Positions 1 to 7,548 of a DNA stretch of 64,000 bases are shown piece by piece. Numbering within the stretch: the first letter of the stretch is position 1; each line of letters opens with the position of its first letter. Source of the DNA: Hirschia litorea (GTDB lineage Bacteria > Pseudomonadota > Alphaproteobacteria > Caulobacterales > Hyphomonadaceae). A program made the translations under genes and the position numbers. The notes beneath the pieces are model-generated. The model saw nothing but the letters and a program-made list of their open reading frames with translations, did no database searches and was not told the DNA's origin. The stretch spans positions 124,001-188,000 of the forward strand of contig NZ_JBHTBR010000004.1 in NCBI RefSeq assembly GCF_042665075.1, in the 5' to 3' direction.

Positions 1-747
1 CACCTCTGGCGCATCCCTCACGCCACGCGTTAGCCTCTGCCACGCTTTATCCATAGCAGCATCCGCTTCAGGATTTAACGGCGCATAATACACTGGTGCA
101 GCAGTCAATCGCTCCAAGCGGTAATCTTGCACAGACTTCAACTCGATAATCTCGAGTTTTTCTTTCATCATGCCGATAAATGGCTTGAACAAGCCACGAT
201 TCACACCACCGACATATAGATCATCTGGATGCCGATTTGAGGTCGCTACAACAACCACATTCCGCATCCATAATTGCTCAAACAAACGCCCCAAAATCAT
301 CGCGTCGGCAATGTCGGTCACATGAAACTCATCAAAACAAAGTAGTTTTGCCTTATCCGCTATATGCTTAGCAGTTGGAGGAATGGGATCATCCCCAACA
401 CCGCGCACATACGCAGAATGACGTTTGCGAGACTTTTCATCCAATTTGCGCCATTGCGAAATAAAGTCGTGCGTCTCCAACATAAAGTCGTGAAAATGCG
501 TCCGCATAGCGGGTTTAAGTGGAGAATGCGCATAGAATAAATCCATCAACATGGATTTTCCACGCCCAACCCCGCCCCAGACATAAAGCCCTTTAGGATA
601 AACCGGCTTTGAAAACCATCCCGTTTTCACATCCGCAAGCGCACTCGCTAAAGCACCAAAGCGCCGCGCCATATCCGCTTGCGCTGGATCAGCCTTTAAC
701 TCACCCGCGTCAACTTTGTTTTTATAATCTTGATAAAGCTCAACCAT
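1..747 (-). CDS. zapE: ZapE/AFG1-like cell division ATPase (C-terminus cut by window edge)
   Basis: The first 249 codons of an AFG1/ZapE family P-loop ATPase, read leftwards off the window. The Walker A motif GGVGRGKS is at about residues 58-65. The Walker B-like segment LLCFDEFHV is near 135-143, followed by a sensor-like VVVVATSNRHPDDLY stretch near 165-178; this spacing is typical of the family. Family members are peripheral membrane ATPases linked to Z-ring stability and envelope stress. The ATG at 745-747 is the only plausible start because an in-frame TAG lies 27 bases upstream. Family assignment is firm; the C-terminal end is outside the window. Confidence 0.93.
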   Translation of the reverse strand, partial: MVELYQDYKNKVDAGELKADPAQADMARRFGALASALADVKTGWFSKPVYPKGLYVWGGVGRGKSMLMDLFYAHSPLKPAMRTHFHDFMLETHDFISQWRKLDEKSRKRHSAYVRGVGDDPIPPTAKHIADKAKLLCFDEFHVTDIADAMILGRLFEQLWMRNVVVVATSNRHPDDLYVGGVNRGLFKPFIGMMKEKLEIIELKSVQDYRLERLTAAPVYYAPLNPEADAAMDKAWQRLTRGVRDAPEV

Positions 748-890
748 GCTCAGGCCATAACGTCTTAGCGGCTATTGGTCGAGTAAGTTCCATCATAATT
801 TCTGAACTAAAATGGCTGAACATCTCAATATCCAGCACATCAGAAATAACGATAGCGGAAGGAAAGACTCTAAACACTTTCGCGATTTAA

Positions 891-1328
891 CTAAGCGACA
901 GCGCCCTTTGCATCAGTCTCACCCATAACATCCAAAAGGAATGCATAGAATTTCTCTGGGTAACGACTAAACTCGTTCAATGCTAAATCTTCTTTTGCGA
1001 TTGCTTTAGGAGAACAATTACGTCCTACCTTACACAAGAAGTCGACCATAGACTGACGCTTATCGCTCGCTGAGACCACACCAAGACGAAAATCGCCCAT
1101 GCTCGCAACGCGCGTTACAGTCGTATCTTCATCAATAGAATCTGGAAGTCTCAAATCAAGCATAACAAGATCAAATCGCTCAAGACGCAATTTTCTCTCA
1201 GCTTCCATTAAAGAACCTGCCAATACGAGATCCACTGGCAATCTTTGCCGTGTTGCGGATGCTCCCGCTGCCAATAGCATCTCACATGCTTTAGGATGAT
1301 CTTCTACCCATAGAACTTTCACGCTCAA
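891..1328 (-). CDS. Single-domain response regulator
   Basis: A 145-residue protein consisting only of a CheY-like receiver domain. The acidic pair E9-D10 follows the first strand, the phospho-acceptor is D58 in VMLDLRLPD, and the conserved lysine is probably K108 in the SPKA segment. There is no output domain, so it should act by protein-protein contact or in a phosphorelay. The usual tail is extended by about 35 residues. No partner kinase is adjacent: zapE lies downstream on the same strand and creD upstream. Family is certain; the pathway is unknown. Confidence 0.88.
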   Translation of the reverse strand: MSVKVLWVEDHPKACEMLLAAGASATRQRLPVDLVLAGSLMEAERKLRLERFDLVMLDLRLPDSIDEDTTVTRVASMGDFRLGVVSASDKRQSMVDFLCKVGRNCSPKAIAKEDLALNEFSRYPEKFYAFLLDVMGETDAKGAVA

Positions 1329-1761
1329 GTCTCCCTTGCCCCTCGAAGCCGCTTTTATGCATTTTTGTTACAGTCTCGTAAATAGAGGCTCTGCTTAAAT
1401 TTAACCATTGACACCATTACAAATAGTTAAACAAAGAAAAGGCTCAACACGAGATAGAAAGTGACATCGATTTCCAGAATCTTTTTTACATTCTGACAAT
1501 TAGGGATACTATAGGGCCTCTTTTGTCAAAACAATTTATCATAAAATTTACGTGTATTTATACGCTATCAATGTCAGTTGGTTCCATTTTTTTAGTTAGA
1601 AACTCTATTATTTTTATCTAAATCCACTCCTCAACATGACGTTTACGTAAACGCATAAATAGAATAAAAAAGACCCCACAACTTTAGAGCTGTGAGGTCG
1701 TTTTATTAATCCCGCAAGTGATTCACTTGCTTAGTATCAAATTACACATTGAAATTAGTTT
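1329..1761. other. Gene-poor spacer upstream of the response regulator
   Basis: An AT-rich stretch without a credible gene. It holds the creD terminator hairpin (1672-1699) and a perfect 14-bp palindrome, CGTTTACGTAAACG, at 1640-1653 that could be an operator. The response-regulator promoter should lie here too, but no convincing -35/-10 pair was singled out. Confidence 0.6.
1672..1699 (-). terminator. Rho-independent terminator of creD
   Basis: Arms GACCCCACA (1672-1680) and TGTGAGGTC (1691-1699) pair with one mismatch. On the minus strand the hairpin is followed by a T-rich run (GTCTTTTTTATT), 63 bases after the creD stop codon. Confidence 0.8.
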
Positions 1762-3189
1762 CTATTTGCTCTCTTCAGCAGACAGCCCATACCAATCTAA
1801 ATCACGCGTTTTCCACATCGTGAATGCAATTGCTGCAAAACTCGCAATCGATCCAACAAGTAGCGCATAATCCTCCATACGCATCAGCACATAAATCAAA
1901 GCATACAAGGAGGTGAAGACGATAAAGGCATTTACACAAGCCTCACGCCCCCCAAATACGGCCCCTGCATAGAGAGACAAGGCAGCCACCGTCGCCGTCG
2001 CGGCAATGAAAAATCCAATCGTAAATCCAGCATGCTCTGACACACCCAGCAGCAATAGATAAAACACTGCCTGTGCAAGTCCCACCAATACATATTGCGC
2101 CGGATGCGCCCTCACCGCGCTTGTCGCTTCAAATAAGAAGTAAGCTAAGAACACAAGCCCCACAAACATAGGTGCATATTTCAATGCCCGCATCACAGAT
2201 TGATAAGGCGATGTTTCATCAAGCAACAACATTCCCATATCTGAATTTGTAAGCGCATAGAGATTCAAATCTCCACCTGACGCCACCATGCCACGCGCAA
2301 GAAACGGCACGCTCCATTCAGCGCTAAACCCTGCATCCGTGAAGCTTCGATCCGTGGGTAAAAATCCCCCTTCAAAACTTGGTGCTGTCCAATCTCCATC
2401 AAGATTGATTTTGGTGTTCTGCGCAAAGGCTGCAAAGCCAATGCGTTGTGCACCCGTTAAATGCATATTCGCTGTCAGATCAAATTTAGAACTCTCATTC
2501 AGTAAAAGCCCCTTTAAAGGAGCCATCATATCCGCAACAGGATTGCTAATTGAGTTATCCCCTGGGCCAAGGCTCACTTTTTGACCATTGACCTCATATA
2601 CAACTTCATCTTTCACGCCGCGCAAATCACTCATACCCATGTGAATGCGAGCATCTTCCCAATGAAAACGTGCACCACGAGGTTGGTTCAACATCGCTTC
2701 TTCAAGATCAAATGACGCTGTATAATCAACTTTCACATCAAAAACAGGCACACGATGCAGCCCACGTTGCAGCATTTCAGTTTTTAAGTCTGCGATAGCC
2801 GCCCCATTTTTAGCAAACACAACAAACTGTCCTTGCCGAGTGCGTTGTGTCTCCACCATCACCCCAGAATTATTTGGCGTTTTATCGGTGTATGTCTGGC
2901 TGTATGGAATAACCAATAAAGGCCCCAGCACAATTTGCTGTCCACCACGTGCTTGGCTGACTTCTGCTACAGCACGATCTGCATTCGTAGACCGCTCATG
3001 CACTAGCCCCCATACAAACATGGTTGGAATAGCCATTACCAACGCAAGCGCACATACCAGTAGCAATTTCAAACCAAATGACCGTTTGGGCATATACGCC
3101 CCCACATTCAGGCCATTCCGTCGATGTCCCCCCCCAATCCCCAAGGGCATCTGCCCCCCTAACTCGTCATCCGTTTCATTGTCCGACAT
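1762..3189 (-). CDS. creD: CreD family inner-membrane protein
   Basis: A 475-residue CreD (Cet) family protein. One membrane segment near residues 37-60 is followed by a large periplasmic domain. Five or so further membrane segments occupy the last 140 residues (LKYAPMFVGLVFLAYFLFEA, AQYVLVGLAQAVFYLLLLG and later). The motif QIVLGPLLVIPY after the first membrane segment is characteristic. CreD is known for envelope integrity phenotypes and for being under CreBC control in enterobacteria; no creBC genes are seen here. The ATG at 3187-3189 has GGAAGG eight bases upstream, so I prefer it to an in-frame GTG nine bases earlier. Confidence 0.92.
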   Translation of the reverse strand: MSDNETDDELGGQMPLGIGGGHRRNGLNVGAYMPKRSFGLKLLLVCALALVMAIPTMFVWGLVHERSTNADRAVAEVSQARGGQQIVLGPLLVIPYSQTYTDKTPNNSGVMVETQRTRQGQFVVFAKNGAAIADLKTEMLQRGLHRVPVFDVKVDYTASFDLEEAMLNQPRGARFHWEDARIHMGMSDLRGVKDEVVYEVNGQKVSLGPGDNSISNPVADMMAPLKGLLLNESSKFDLTANMHLTGAQRIGFAAFAQNTKINLDGDWTAPSFEGGFLPTDRSFTDAGFSAEWSVPFLARGMVASGGDLNLYALTNSDMGMLLLDETSPYQSVMRALKYAPMFVGLVFLAYFLFEATSAVRAHPAQYVLVGLAQAVFYLLLLGVSEHAGFTIGFFIAATATVAALSLYAGAVFGGREACVNAFIVFTSLYALIYVLMRMEDYALLVGSIASFAAIAFTMWKTRDLDWYGLSAEESK

Positions 3190-3309
3190 AATTCCCACCT
3201 TCCGGTTTAATTAAAACGCCCTTATCCTTGTTCATGACTTTCTGTTCAGGCTAGATTGTGATGCGTAAAAGGCGATTTGGTCAAACTTTGTGGTCTAAAG
3301 GGGACATTC

Positions 3310-3690
3310 ATGAAAAAAGCAGATTTCAATACCTTTTGCAGTTCGATCCCCAACACGACACACGTCGTACAGTGGGGCGGCGCTGATGTTTGGAAAATCG
3401 GTGGCAAAGTTTTCGCTGTGGGTGGCTGGGCAAAAGATATCGAAAATGACGACCCTGAGCATATTTGCGTCAGTATAAAAGTATCAGAAATGGCGTGGGA
3501 AGTTTTACGCGATGTTCCTGGGTGTCGCCCCGCTCCCTATCTCGCTTCACGCGGTATGAAATGGATTCAACACACCAGCGAAGAAACGCTTAGTGATGAG
3601 GAATTCAAAACCTATATAAAACAAAGTCACGACATCGTTGCCACTGGGCTGACTAAAAAATTGCAACGAGAATTAGGTCTTATCAAATAA
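3310..3690 (+). CDS. MmcQ/YjbR family protein
   Basis: A 126-residue member of the MmcQ/YjbR (CyaY-like fold, DUF419) family, seen in VVQWGGADVWKIGGKVFAVGGW and in the closing pattern of a repeated (D/S)EEF and helix. Members are proposed nucleic-acid-binding proteins of unknown cellular role. The start at 3310 is supported by AAAGGGGA six bases upstream; an ORF extension back to 3277 lacks a binding site. It stands alone between the divergent creD gene and the HD-GYP gene. Confidence 0.85.
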   Translation: MKKADFNTFCSSIPNTTHVVQWGGADVWKIGGKVFAVGGWAKDIENDDPEHICVSIKVSEMAWEVLRDVPGCRPAPYLASRGMKWIQHTSEETLSDEEFKTYIKQSHDIVATGLTKKLQRELGLIK

Positions 3691-3869
3691 TTGCCAATTT
3701 GAAACAAGCCCTTTTCAAACAGTTAAAACCCTTTCTAACCCTACCAATTTTACTTGCCGCAAAGTTAACAAAAGTGCGCAATTCATAAACCTATTGCATA
3801 CGATATCCTCAAACCTCTTTGATATACCAAGCCTCAACAAGAACTATTTCGACAGTTGAGGACCACACA

Positions 3870-5267
3870 TTGCCGCACTTAGTTTCCCCCGCACCGCTGA
3901 GCTTACCACTCGCTGAATTACTTTCATCCTTCACTTACGCGCTGGATATGACGGATGGACAACCAGAAGGTCATTCTATTCGTTGCTGTTGGATAGGAAC
4001 GCATATTGGTCAGCAGCTTGGCATGGAGGGAACAGAACTATGGGAACTATATTACACCCTGCTGTTGAAAGACCTCGGCTGCTCGTCAAACGCAGCGCGT
4101 ATCTCCCAACTTTACAAAACGGACGATCACAGCTTCAAGCATGATTTTAAATTCCTAGATTCCAACATTGGTGAAGCACTTAAATTTCTCAACTCACACG
4201 CAGCTACAAATATGGATTTAGGCCAACGCCTAAAAACCATGGCGCATGTGATGAAGAACAAAACGTCCCTTTCTAAAGAACTTATCACAACACGCTGCAC
4301 GCGCGGTGCTGACATTGCACGCCAAATGCACTTTTCCGATGCCGTCACAAACGGCATTCACAGCCTAGATGAGCATTGGGATGGCGGCGGCCTACCTGAG
4401 GGCTTAAAGGGCGATGAAATTCCAGTTTATTCTCAAATCGCGCTGCTCTCTCAGGTCATTGACGTATTTTTCCTCAGTAAAGGAAAACATGCGGCCCTAG
4501 ATGAGATTCGCAACCGCGCTGACCGATGGTTCAACCCCAAACTTGTTGGTGCATTTGAAGCTGTCGCCCAAAATGAAAGCTTCTGGACCTCGCTTCAAAG
4601 CTATGACCTGCCTCATCGCATATTTGAGCTAGAACCCGCACAACAAAAGGTCATGGTAGACGATCAATGGATGGATGATATAGCGCTTGCATTTGGCCAA
4701 GTAGTTGACGCCAAAAGCCCCTTCACCGCAAGTCACTCCCAACGTGTTGGTGACATTTCTCACGCGCTAGGTAAACGCTTGGGTATATCAACACACCGCC
4801 TCCCTTGGTTGCGCCGCGCCGCCCTACTACATGATGTCGGCAAGCTAGGCGTATCCAACACAATTTTGGATAAACCCGGCCCGCTTGCTGATGATGAGTG
4901 GGAACGCATGCGCGATCACGCCTATAAGTCAGAGCAAATTCTGTCCCGCATAACAGTTTTTGGTGATCTGGCACGTGCTGCATCTGCACATCATGAGCGT
5001 CTAGATGGCACAGGCTATCCACGTGGCCTGAAAGGAGATGAAATCTCCCTTGAAACACGCATTATCACAATTGCCGATTTTTATGATGCTCTTACAGCTG
5101 ATCGCCCCTATCGCGCTGCGCTTCCCGTAGATCAAGCTTTGAGTATCATGTATGATGAATTGCACACGACCATTGATCCTGATTGTTATGTCGCCCTCAC
5201 AAACATCTTGCCAGAGCTTCCAGCTTTTGCCGAAAATCAAGATTTATCGTGCCTTATATCTGCCTGA
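3870..5267 (+). CDS. Tandem HD-GYP protein, putative c-di-GMP phosphodiesterase
   Basis: A protein of about 465 residues with two HD-GYP-like modules. The C-terminal module is complete: LLHDVGKLG carries the HD pair and HHERLDGTGYPRGLKGDE the GYP signature, followed by ADFYDALTADRPYR. The N-terminal module keeps a GYP-like stretch (DEHWDGGGLPEGLKGDE), but the metal-binding HD has become KD (LLKDLGCS), so it is probably non-catalytic. HD-GYP proteins hydrolyse cyclic di-GMP. No ATG is near the N-terminus. I chose TTG at 3870, which has TTGAGGA seven bases upstream; another TTG at 3819 has no binding site. Confidence 0.85.
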   Translation: MPHLVSPAPLSLPLAELLSSFTYALDMTDGQPEGHSIRCCWIGTHIGQQLGMEGTELWELYYTLLLKDLGCSSNAARISQLYKTDDHSFKHDFKFLDSNIGEALKFLNSHAATNMDLGQRLKTMAHVMKNKTSLSKELITTRCTRGADIARQMHFSDAVTNGIHSLDEHWDGGGLPEGLKGDEIPVYSQIALLSQVIDVFFLSKGKHAALDEIRNRADRWFNPKLVGAFEAVAQNESFWTSLQSYDLPHRIFELEPAQQKVMVDDQWMDDIALAFGQVVDAKSPFTASHSQRVGDISHALGKRLGISTHRLPWLRRAALLHDVGKLGVSNTILDKPGPLADDEWERMRDHAYKSEQILSRITVFGDLARAASAHHERLDGTGYPRGLKGDEISLETRIITIADFYDALTADRPYRAALPVDQALSIMYDELHTTIDPDCYVALTNILPELPAFAENQDLSCLISA

Positions 5268-5386
5268 TACATTTTCTTCCAGATAATCTATCATTTGGAT
5301 TGATCCCTTCACCTCAAGGCGATTGACCCTGCCTCAAAAGCCTCTAGTTTCGCCACCAAACCATTCTCTGCTTGGAAGGCGAAACC

Positions 5387-5749
5387 ATGTTTAACTATCC
5401 CGATGATTTTGACGGCGAAATGCTAGGCATAGTGCGCGATGCGGGTTCAGAGATGGATCAGCCCATGGTTATCGACTTTGCCGTAGACGCACACCCAGAA
5501 GCCACAGCTATTAAAGTTGCGGAGGCGTGCAAAGCTGCACTCAATGCTAAAGGGTATCAAGTTGAAATCGTGCCACCAGATCCTGAAGACGACGAAGACG
5601 ATCGCTGGAGCGTCTACTGTTCTATTCACATGATCCCGCAATATGATGAAATTGTACAAATTCAAAAAGACATTCAAGCCATTGTAGAGCCTGTTGGCGG
5701 CACTGCAGATGGTTGGGGCACCTATGGCAACGCACCAGAAGACGCCTAA
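5387..5749 (+). CDS. RraB-like ribonuclease regulator domain protein
   Basis: A 120-residue protein with the regulator-of-ribonuclease-activity B (RraB) fold. It shows the family pattern FAVDAHPEATAIKVAEACKAALNAKGY, an acidic turn (DPEDDEDDRW), and the closing GGTADGWGTYG found in stand-alone RraB-type proteins. RraB in enterobacteria binds RNase E; whether this one does so is not known. The ATG at 5387 has GGAAGG eight bases upstream. It opens a compact run of three genes separated by three-base gaps, so it is probably translated with its two downstream neighbours. Confidence 0.8.
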   Translation: MFNYPDDFDGEMLGIVRDAGSEMDQPMVIDFAVDAHPEATAIKVAEACKAALNAKGYQVEIVPPDPEDDEDDRWSVYCSIHMIPQYDEIVQIQKDIQAIVEPVGGTADGWGTYGNAPEDA

Positions 5750-5752
5750 ATC

Positions 5753-6316
5753 ATGACCATTCCAAAAATAGACCTACCACCCAATGAAACAATCATTTGG
5801 GATGCACCTATTGATAGCCAATTGATGAATGCCGCAAACAATAAAGGCCGCATGATGTATGGCGGCGCGGCCTTAGCCATGCTTCTGCTCGCGCTTTATC
5901 TCTTATTGCTATTTGCAAACGGTTTCTGGGGCGCAAATGAAAGCGTTGGCTCTGCCCGCCTCGTAGCAACTGTGATAACTGGTCCCGCAATATTAGTCGC
6001 TGTTGTGGCAATATGGGCTTTTGTTGAACGCTATCGCATGATTGGCGCGCACACCATGCCCGCACATTATGTCGTCACCAACCAACGCTCCATATCTCTA
6101 AAAACGGATGGAGACATATTTGATGATATCGCGCATGCTGACATTTCTCACACATCAATAGACGGCAGAAGCGATACGCAAGTCCTGCTTCTTGCCCGCG
6201 CCGCCCAAGAAGATGTGAAAGACGAGGACCGCAAGCCGCCTTTCCTTTTCGTCCATCTGGAAGATTTAAACGCCGTCAAAACACTCATTGATCGCCATAT
6301 TCCAGAAGACGACTAA
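5753..6316 (+). CDS. Membrane protein with PH-like domain
   Basis: A 187-residue protein. Two hydrophobic segments at about residues 38-58 and 70-95 (AALAMLLLALYLLLLF; TGPAILVAVVAIWAF) precede a soluble C-terminal domain. Its VVTNQRSISLKTDGDIFDDIAHADI resembles bacterial PH (YdbT-like) domains, in which TxxRi follows the second membrane helix. The N-terminal LPPNETIIWDAP also matches that class. It lies three bases after the RraB-like gene and three bases before the next, so it is likely one operon. No function can be assigned. Confidence 0.7.
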   Translation: MTIPKIDLPPNETIIWDAPIDSQLMNAANNKGRMMYGGAALAMLLLALYLLLLFANGFWGANESVGSARLVATVITGPAILVAVVAIWAFVERYRMIGAHTMPAHYVVTNQRSISLKTDGDIFDDIAHADISHTSIDGRSDTQVLLLARAAQEDVKDEDRKPPFLFVHLEDLNAVKTLIDRHIPEDD

Positions 6317-6319
6317 CCA

Positions 6320-6637
6320 ATGTCGGCTAAATATTTGCGCGTTATGTGGCACGACACCCTCCCCGACGAACCCATGGAGCTGTATTATGAAATACAGCCC
6401 ACGCGCTGCGTCACGCGCATGATTGAGATTTTTGAAGATGGGTATCCAATCGCCGACAGCTTAAAAATCGCTGCCCGCCGCTATCCGCCACCCGCGAACC
6501 CAAACTGCCTTTGCAATGGCAGTTTCCCTGGCCCGCTGGAATACGACACTCTCTTCCAAACCTCTGAGTTTAGCTATAATGAGATCAGCAAAACTCAGTT
6601 TGATAAACTGTTTCTGCGGGCGAATATAAAAGAATAA
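6320..6637 (+). CDS. DUF6881-type protein
   Basis: A 105-residue soluble protein beginning KYLRVMWHDTLPDEPMELYYEI, with RCVTRMIEIFEDG and a closing SYNEISKTQFDKLF. This layout resembles the small DUF6881 family (a short WxHxxPDEP-like start, a EIF.DG turn and an EIS..eFe ending). Function is unknown. It is the last gene of the three-gene unit starting at 5387. The start sits three bases after the previous stop, consistent with translational coupling. Confidence 0.65.
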   Translation: MSAKYLRVMWHDTLPDEPMELYYEIQPTRCVTRMIEIFEDGYPIADSLKIAARRYPPPANPNCLCNGSFPGPLEYDTLFQTSEFSYNEISKTQFDKLFLRANIKE

Positions 6638-6760
6638 TCACCCCTTTTCATCATACGCGACGCGCGCTTTTTCCTTCGCAATGCCGAAAAAGAAAACCGG
6701 ATGGACACTGCTCTTAACGCACTGAACGCAAACCATCGTTAGCACAAAATGTAATAAAAA

Positions 6761-6787
6761 AACGGGAACGACTTTGCCGCTCCCGTT
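6761..6787 (-). terminator. Terminator of the small membrane-protein gene
   Basis: Arms AACGGGA (6761-6767) and TCCCGTT (6781-6787) form a perfect stem. Read on the minus strand it ends in CGTTTTTTTATT, a classic intrinsic terminator 25 bases after the stop of the 75-residue gene. Confidence 0.85.
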
Positions 6788-6811
6788 TCAATTTACAGAT
6801 TCATTCAGCCG

Positions 6812-7039
6812 CTAGCTTCCCGTTCCATCAGGCCCATCAGCAATATCTTTTGCCACAACACTCGCTTGATCAGCTGCTTCTGCAGCAACCACTTTCAGAT
6901 CGCCTGCGGCATTGCCTGTCCAGCGATCAACGCGTGCACCTGCTTCTTCGAAAGATCCTGTTGTGAGACGCAAAAACAGCATAGTTACCGTAAACGCCAC
7001 GAGCATCGCGTAAATTATACTGTTGAATAAAAGTTTCAT
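6812..7039 (-). CDS. Small single-pass membrane protein
   Basis: A 75-residue protein with one N-terminal membrane helix (residues about 5-25, IIYAMLVAFTVTMLFLRL) and a short alanine-rich, mildly acidic tail. A good ribosome-binding sequence (AGGATGG) lies just upstream of the ATG at 7039, and a strong terminator follows, which supports a real gene. I do not recognise the family. The next minus-strand gene upstream also encodes a tiny protein beginning M-basic-x-LLF. Confidence 0.65.
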   Translation of the reverse strand: MKLLFNSIIYAMLVAFTVTMLFLRLTTGSFEEAGARVDRWTGNAAGDLKVVAAEAADQASVVAKDIADGPDGTGS

Positions 7040-7129
7040 TGTCCCATCCTTAGAAAATTCTGATTTGCAGCGGCGTTATGCGGGCGTCTCAGCATCGAAT
7101 ACAGAGCCAATGCCCCGCATAGGAGCGCT

Positions 7130-7261
7130 CTAACTGGCCAATTTTGTTTTGGCTTTTGATTTGGTGTGCTTCATCTGTCTTAGGGAAACTTTCGTAATCA
7201 CCATCGCAACACTAATCGCCAACATTGCGTTGACAAAAATACCAAATAATAACGTCCTCAT
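7130..7261 (-). CDS. Very small membrane protein (43 residues)
   Basis: The sequence starts MRTLLFGIFVNAMLAISVAM, has one membrane helix, and ends in a lysine-rich tail. AAGGA lies nine bases before the ATG at 7261. The frame stays open back to 7417, but that longer version would run into the TPP riboswitch of the opposite strand, so the short form is preferred. It resembles the neighbouring 75-residue protein in its start and helix. It might instead be non-coding. Confidence 0.45.
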   Translation of the reverse strand: MRTLLFGIFVNAMLAISVAMVITKVSLRQMKHTKSKAKTKLAS

Positions 7262-7373
7262 AACAAGTGTCCTTCGTAAACTTCTTGCCACATTAACGGC
7301 CAAGAAGAACAAGGGTTCCATGGATGAAAATTCTTCAATTGACCCAATCGGCAAATCAAGTATTCTCTTAACC

Positions 7374-7469
7374 ATCCGAGGGGCGCGTACGGTTAAGCGC
7401 TGAGATGGGGACAACACCTCCCTAGCACCCTTTGAACCTGATCCGGTTTGTGCCGGCGTAGGAACGGAT
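7374..7469 (+). promoter_or_regulatory. TPP riboswitch (thi box) of thiC
   Basis: The thi-box signatures are present in order: CTGAGA at 7400-7405, ACCCTTTGAACCTGATC near 7428-7444, and a GCCGGCGTAGGAA segment near 7452-7464. Closing helix P1 pairs ATCCG (7374-7378) with CGGAT (7465-7469). It sits 79 bases upstream of thiC, the standard target. Thiamine pyrophosphate binding should lower thiC expression. Confidence 0.95.
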
Positions 7470-7511
7470 TTTGAGGCGTGCGATTATCTCCTCTCCCTTC
7501 CCCTACGTTGA

Positions 7512-7544
7512 TGCAGACCGCTAACCATATTACTGGGTCCTGCA
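7512..7544 (+). promoter_or_regulatory. Hairpin next to the thiC start codon, possible riboswitch expression platform
   Basis: TGCAGACC (7512-7519) can pair with GGTCCTGCA (7536-7544), with one bulged C. It ends four bases before the thiC ATG at 7549. No clear Shine-Dalgarno sequence lies outside this helix, so folding could control initiation. A pyrimidine run (7487-7503) separates it from the aptamer. Confidence 0.5.
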
Positions 7545-7548
7545 CGTT

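Noticed and set aside
7149..7403. 84-residue plus-strand frame
   Set aside because: It overlaps the start of the TPP riboswitch and a better-supported minus-strand small gene. No binding site.
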